48,191 nucleotides of DNA. Source: Arthrobacter sp. SO3. GTDB lineage: Bacteria > Actinomycetota > Actinomycetes > Actinomycetales > Micrococcaceae. Where the stretch lies: contig NZ_MQTS01000001.1 in the NCBI RefSeq assembly GCF_020532825.1, positions 1 to 48,191 on the forward strand, written 5' to 3'. This document shows, piece after piece, positions 44,712 through 48,191 of this stretch. The notes below the pieces were generated by a model. The model did no database searches. It saw only the letters and a list, made by a program, of their open reading frames with translations, and was not told where the DNA came from. Numbering within the stretch: the first letter of the stretch is position 1; each line of letters starts with the position of its first letter. Made by a program: the position numbers and the translations under genes.

Positions 44712-46220
44712 GTGCTGGCGGAACAGAAGGTCCGGCACCTGGACGCCACCGAACTCATCACCGCGGTGCTCGATTCCGGATCGTACCGCAGCTGGGACGA
44801 AGCGGTGAGCCACCCTCATGCCGGCCCGGAATACCGGCAGGAACTGGCGGCCGCCCGCGCGAAAACCGGGGTGGACGAATCCGTCCTCACTGGAGAGGGG
44901 CTGATCCGCGGCCGCCGCGTCGCCGTCATCGTCAGCGAGTTCCGCTTCCTCGCCGGCTCAATCGGCCTCGCCGCGGCGGCACGCATCGTCAACGCCGTCG
45001 AACGGGCCACCCGGGAAGGGCTGCCGCTGCTGGCGGGACCCGCCTCCGGCGGCACTCGCATGCAGGAAGGCACCATCGCCTTCCTGTCCATGGTCAAGAT
45101 CAGCGCAGCCGTCCGGTCACATCGCCAGGCCGGATTGCCCTACCTTGTCTATCTTCGGCATCCCACCACCGGGGGTGTGATGGCTTCCTGGGGTTCCCTG
45201 GGCCACGTCACTGTGGCCGAGCCCGGTGCGCTGCTCGGATTCCTTGGACCCCGCGTCTACGAGGCCCTGCACGGCATACCGTTCCCGGAAAATGTCCAGG
45301 TGGCCGAAAACCTCTTCGACAAGGGGCTCGTGGACGCCGTGGTCCCGCCGGAGCAACTGTCCGACGTCGTCGACCGCGCTCTCAACATTCTGGTCGCCCG
45401 CCCAAATCCGCAGGTCACCGCCCCGGCCACCCTGGCCGTGAAACCGTCCGATGCCGGTGCCTGGGAATCGATTCAGATCTCCCGGAACCCGCGGCGGCCG
45501 GACCTGCGGCTACTGCTCGCCCACGGAGCCATCGATGTGCTCCCGTTGAACGGCACCGGCCAAGGCGAAAAGGACCCCGGACTGCAGCTGGCGCTGGCCC
45601 GCTTCGGCCAGAAGTCCTGCGTAGTCATCGGGCACACCCGGCCCCGGCCGTCGCAGCAGACGGCGATGGGACCGGCGTCGCTGCGCGAGGCGCGGCGTGG
45701 CATGCGGCTCGCCGAGGAGCTGGGGCTGCCGTTGCTCACCGTCATCGACACCGGTGGCGCCGCGCTCTCCAAGGAGGCGGAGGAAGGCGGGCTGGCCGGC
45801 GAGATTGCCCGGTCCCTGCATGAGCTGATTGGGCTTCGCACGCCAACGGTGTCTGTGTTGCTCGGGCAGGGTGCCGGCGGCGGCGCCCTGGCCTTGTTGC
45901 CGGCGGACCGCACCATCGCGGCCCAGCACGCGTGGTTGTCGCCCCTCCCGCCGGAGGGTGCCAGCGCCATCGTGCACCGGACCCCCGATTTTGCTCCGGC
46001 CGTTTCCGAGGCACAGGGCGTCAACGTCGCATCGCTGCACGGCAACGGGCTGGTGGACCACATCGTGGATGAACGCTCCGACGCCGCGCTCGAGGGCAGG
46101 GCGTTTTGCCAGCGACTGGGAGAGGCTATCGAGTACGAACTGGCCAGTCTTTCCTCGGTGGGAATTGGGGAGCTGCTGACGCGCAGGCTGGAGAAGTATC
46201 ACCGGCTGGGCGCGGGGTAG
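44712..46220 (+). CDS. Fused AccD-AccA-like carboxyltransferase
   Basis: A 502-residue protein with two crotonase-like halves. The N-terminal half follows AccD (GSIGLAAAARIVNAVER, ASGGTRMQEGTIAFLSM, TGGVMASWGSLGHVTVAEPG, FLGPRVYEALHG), but the four-cysteine zinc finger of AccD is absent. The C-terminal half follows AccA (AMGPASLREARRGMRLAEE, DTGGAALSKEAEEGGLAGEI, LLGQGAGGGALALLPADR). GTG 44712 follows the preceding stop closely. No biotin carrier or carboxylase lies in this operon. It may make or decarboxylate malonyl-CoA, together with the CoA transferase. Confidence 0.8.
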   Translation: MLAEQKVRHLDATELITAVLDSGSYRSWDEAVSHPHAGPEYRQELAAARAKTGVDESVLTGEGLIRGRRVAVIVSEFRFLAGSIGLAAAARIVNAVERATREGLPLLAGPASGGTRMQEGTIAFLSMVKISAAVRSHRQAGLPYLVYLRHPTTGGVMASWGSLGHVTVAEPGALLGFLGPRVYEALHGIPFPENVQVAENLFDKGLVDAVVPPEQLSDVVDRALNILVARPNPQVTAPATLAVKPSDAGAWESIQISRNPRRPDLRLLLAHGAIDVLPLNGTGQGEKDPGLQLALARFGQKSCVVIGHTRPRPSQQTAMGPASLREARRGMRLAEELGLPLLTVIDTGGAALSKEAEEGGLAGEIARSLHELIGLRTPTVSVLLGQGAGGGALALLPADRTIAAQHAWLSPLPPEGASAIVHRTPDFAPAVSEAQGVNVASLHGNGLVDHIVDERSDAALEGRAFCQRLGEAIEYELASLSSVGIGELLTRRLEKYHRLGAG

Positions 46221-46225
46221 GGACC

Positions 46226-46906
46226 TCAGCCAGGCAGCGCCTGCCGCTGCGGCCACAGCGTCACCGACTCCAGCGCGGACAGTGCCCGGGCCATGGCCTG
46301 GGCCTCTGCGGTGAACAGATGCCCGTGGACGCGCTGGCTGCAGAGGCGGAGGGCCTGGCCGCGGTCCAGGCCGAACCAGTCCATCACGGTGTCGATGCCG
46401 TGCGGGCTGAGCCGCCAGGTCTTGTCCGCGTCCTTGACGATGGCGTCCTCGATGGAGAGGGCCTCGCGGCGGGAGTCGTGGCCGTCGATGATATCCAGGA
46501 TGGGCGGCACTTTCCCGGCGTCGTACCCGGCCTCGGCGAGAATTCCGGCGGCGAGCCGGGCACCTTCCTTTTCGTGCAGCAGCACCAGATCCGGCCGGCC
46601 GCCGCCCGGCGCAATCGCTGCCAGGACCTCGGCCGGTGGCACCTGCGACCAGCCGATGTCGTGCAGCATGATCGCGGGGAGGACGACGGCGGCGTCCGCC
46701 TCCGGGTGCGCATCGAGCAGGGCACGGGCAAGCCCGAAGGCGTAGAGCGTGTGGGCGTCGTTGTCGCGGACTTTCAAGAACGGTGCCGCAAGGTTCCAGA
46801 TGGCGGCCAGTTCCGGGTCCAGGACGACGACACCGTCGGGCTCAGCCTCGATGCCCGCGGAGACGTCCAGGCCGGAATGGTTGGCTTCGGGCTGCAGTTT
46901 GGTCAT
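46226..46906 (-). CDS. HD-domain protein
   Basis: A 226-residue protein of the HD phosphohydrolase fold. Metal ligands are His in HTLYAFGLARALL and His-Asp in IMLHDIGWSQVPP, followed by ILDIIDGHDSRREALS and IVKDADKTWRLS. Start ATG 46906 is preferred: the frame continues upstream to ATG 46990, but the extra 28 residues look non-conserved and neither has a strong ribosome site. It is convergent with the carboxyltransferase (five-base gap). Nucleotide or phosphoester hydrolysis is likely, substrate unknown. Confidence 0.75.
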   Translation of the reverse strand: MTKLQPEANHSGLDVSAGIEAEPDGVVVLDPELAAIWNLAAPFLKVRDNDAHTLYAFGLARALLDAHPEADAAVVLPAIMLHDIGWSQVPPAEVLAAIAPGGGRPDLVLLHEKEGARLAAGILAEAGYDAGKVPPILDIIDGHDSRREALSIEDAIVKDADKTWRLSPHGIDTVMDWFGLDRGQALRLCSQRVHGHLFTAEAQAMARALSALESVTLWPQRQALPG

Positions 46907-47079
46907 CCTGCCAGCGTGCCCGCCAAACCGGCGCCGGGCAACCACCACCTTCCGCCCAGCGGAACCGGGAGGGGCCACGCCGTGGGACATCAGCCCAGGG
47001 AATCTCCGAGAAGCAGGGTCTACCCTGTCGCCGTGCCGGGAGTCATGATGGAAAGGATCAAGAGGAGAGCAGGTCAGTG

Positions 47080-47856
47080 ATGGTTGATCGGGATGTGGTG
47101 CGTCAAGTCACTGTGGCCGTGGCGGTGGGCGGAGGCTTCATCGTAGGGGTTTCCGGGGACTACGGGGACGCCGCGGCCGGCCCCAGTCTGGTGGTGCCGG
47201 CCAACTCTGCCTTCGGCATCTGGGCACCCATCTATGCCGGCCTCTTCAGCCACGCCGTTTACCAGGCGCTGCCGGCCCGGCGCCGGGATCCTGTGCTGCG
47301 CCGCACCGGGTGGGCCACGGCGTGCGCGGTCGGCCTGTCCGGGTTCTGGGTGTGGGCCCAGGACAAGCCGGGCTTGGAGCTGTCCTTGATCGCCGTGACC
47401 GTTGCAGCTGCCGTGACAGGCTACATCCGGGCGGAACCGGTCCAGCAAACCGAGATCGCCTCGGTGCGCGACCGATGGCTGGTGCGAGCCCCGCTGGGCC
47501 TGTTCAGTGGCTGGATCACGGTAGCGACGGTAGCAGGCGGCGCTGAGGCCCTCCTCGCGGCCGGCATCAGCGCCCCGGGCGCCGAAGGCTGGAGCACGGC
47601 GGCGCTGTTGGCCGCGGGCGGAGTCGGCGCCGCGGTGGCGTGGTTGCGGCCGGTCTCCTTGGCCTATGCCGCCGCCGTGACCTGGGGGCTGGCCGGGGTC
47701 GCCGTGCGGATCCTTCCTCAGCATCCGGTGCCAGGTGCGGCGGCGCTACTGGCCGGAGCTGCCGTGGCGGCGGCCGGGGTGGCAGGCGCACGACGTCGCC
47801 GCACGGCCCGGGCCGGACGGGCAGCCGGGACGGGAACTGCCGCTCAAAGAATGTAA
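47080..47856 (+). CDS. Multi-spanning membrane protein, distantly TspO/MBR-like
   Basis: A 258-residue protein with about seven hydrophobic stretches (VAVAVGGGFIVGVSG, TACAVGLSGFWVWAQ, LSLIAVTVAAAVTGYI, GLFSGWITVATVAGG, AALLAAGGVGAAVAWL, AAAVTWGLAGVAVRI, AAALLAGAAVAAAGVAG) and a basic C-terminal tail. The region SAFGIWAPIYAGLFSHAVYQ followed by LP and DPVLRRTGW recalls tryptophan-rich sensory/TspO-like proteins, but the resemblance is weak. GAGGAG lies upstream of ATG 47080; GTG 47077 is an alternative. Function unknown. Confidence 0.72.
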   Translation: MVDRDVVRQVTVAVAVGGGFIVGVSGDYGDAAAGPSLVVPANSAFGIWAPIYAGLFSHAVYQALPARRRDPVLRRTGWATACAVGLSGFWVWAQDKPGLELSLIAVTVAAAVTGYIRAEPVQQTEIASVRDRWLVRAPLGLFSGWITVATVAGGAEALLAAGISAPGAEGWSTAALLAAGGVGAAVAWLRPVSLAYAAAVTWGLAGVAVRILPQHPVPGAAALLAGAAVAAAGVAGARRRRTARAGRAAGTGTAAQRM

Positions 47857-47860
47857 GGGG

Positions 47861-48010
47861 CTACAGCGAGACTTCGACGGCCCGGCGGGTACCGTAGCGG
47901 GCGGCTTTGACACTCCTTGCCCACCGGACCGCAGTCTCGTACGTGGCCAGGAACTCGAGCTTCTGGACCGGGGTGAACGACCGTCGAGGCCGCTGCCCAC
48001 CGGACCGCGG
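47861..48010 (-). pseudogene. Fragment of an IS3-type transposase (OrfA N-terminus)
   Basis: Minus-strand frame ending in TAG at 47861-47863 reads PRSGGQRPRRSFTPVQKLEF and LATYETAVRWARS, the start of a common actinobacterial transposase OrfA (RRSFTPxQKLEFLAAYE). The later part (YGTRRAVEVSL) is a divergent version of the usual YLRREGLYSSL. No start, catalytic part or inverted repeats are visible. Confidence 0.6.
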
Positions 48011-48117
48011 ATTCCGGGCCCGGATTCTGCAATTGGATTACTTCAGGTTTACGTAACGCCGACTATCGGCTCTTGATTTGGGCCGGGGGAGAGGCCCCAA
48101 GAGGGTTTGCATGTCGC

Positions 48118-48177
48118 TTGACAGCGTAGTTGGCGAATTGCCAAACGATCTGGCGAATCTTGTCAGCTATCTGGCGA
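48118..48177. repeat. Phased TGGCGA repeat behind a TTGACA element
   Basis: TTGACA (48118-48123) is an ideal -35 hexamer. It is followed by TGGCGA at 48131, 48151 and 48172, i.e. at 20 and 21 bases, about two helical turns. The first copy is part of TTGGC-GAATT-GCCAA. A regulator binding cluster or the end of a mobile element is possible; the window stops too soon to tell. Confidence 0.45.
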
Positions 48178-48191
48178 GTCATCCTTGGATT

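Overview
The window is GC-rich, densely packed actinobacterial chromosomal DNA. Gene families and wording of the encoded proteins fit Micrococcaceae (Arthrobacter, Pseudarthrobacter or Paenarthrobacter); this is an inference from protein resemblance and base composition, with no rRNA or marker gene to confirm it. I saw no tRNA, rRNA, CRISPR array or phage genes.

Layout. (1) 1-6.2 kb: end of an unidentified gene, a methylenetetrahydrofolate-reductase-like protein translationally coupled to a CycA-type amino-acid permease, then a tandem Lrp/AsnC regulator divergent from an M20 amidohydrolase plus an MHS-type symporter. (2) 6.2-13.7 kb: loosely packed accessory zone with a yeast-type cytosine deaminase (apparently leaderless), a GT1 glycosyltransferase, a VOC protein, a glycerol facilitator, an acidic protein with four RYVEGDYG-like repeats, an isochorismatase-fold hydrolase and a deletion remnant of a GlsB/YeaQ membrane protein. 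(3) 13.7-18.0 kb: a gene graveyard: a riboflavin-kinase domain fused in frame to a 5'-truncated, frameshifted succinate-semialdehyde dehydrogenase, a Nudix gene, an Asp23/Gls24 fragment, an MFS fragment, and an IS1380-family element with perfect ends and a 5-bp target duplication but three internal deletions.

(4) 18.0-30.6 kb: the most interesting block. A six-gene minus-strand operon (asparaginase-like enzyme, cyclic-imidase/HpPgdA-type deacetylase, MFS carrier, two SDR dehydrogenases, a small Cys protein) is divergent from a LacI regulator with two identical 16-bp palindromes between them. Next to it a PucR regulator is divergent from pxpA-BCCP-accC-pxpB-pxpC, which together look like a urea carboxylase split into subunits plus the LamB/YcsF protein PxpA. 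I infer a catabolic island for cyclic imides, lactams or related amides: uptake, ring opening, half-amide hydrolysis, oxidation, and a biotin-dependent ATP-driven amide-cleaving enzyme.

(5) 31.0-36.7 kb: lactate utilisation, with lutABC divergent from an LctP lactate permease followed by a FadR/GntR regulator; three copies of TGGTCNGACCA lie over the divergent promoters. (6) 36.9-41.1 kb: a frameshifted small exported protein, a hypothetical protein, a Tat/lipobox esterase and a class II UvrA paralogue. (7) 41.2-46.2 kb: a GntR regulator divergent from a MatC-type dicarboxylate carrier, a CaiB/BaiF CoA-transferase-family protein and a fused AccD-AccA-like carboxyltransferase, possibly a malonate or similar diacid catabolic unit. 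(8) 46.2-48.2 kb: an HD-domain protein, a membrane protein, an IS3-type transposase fragment and a phased TGGCGA repeat at the window edge.
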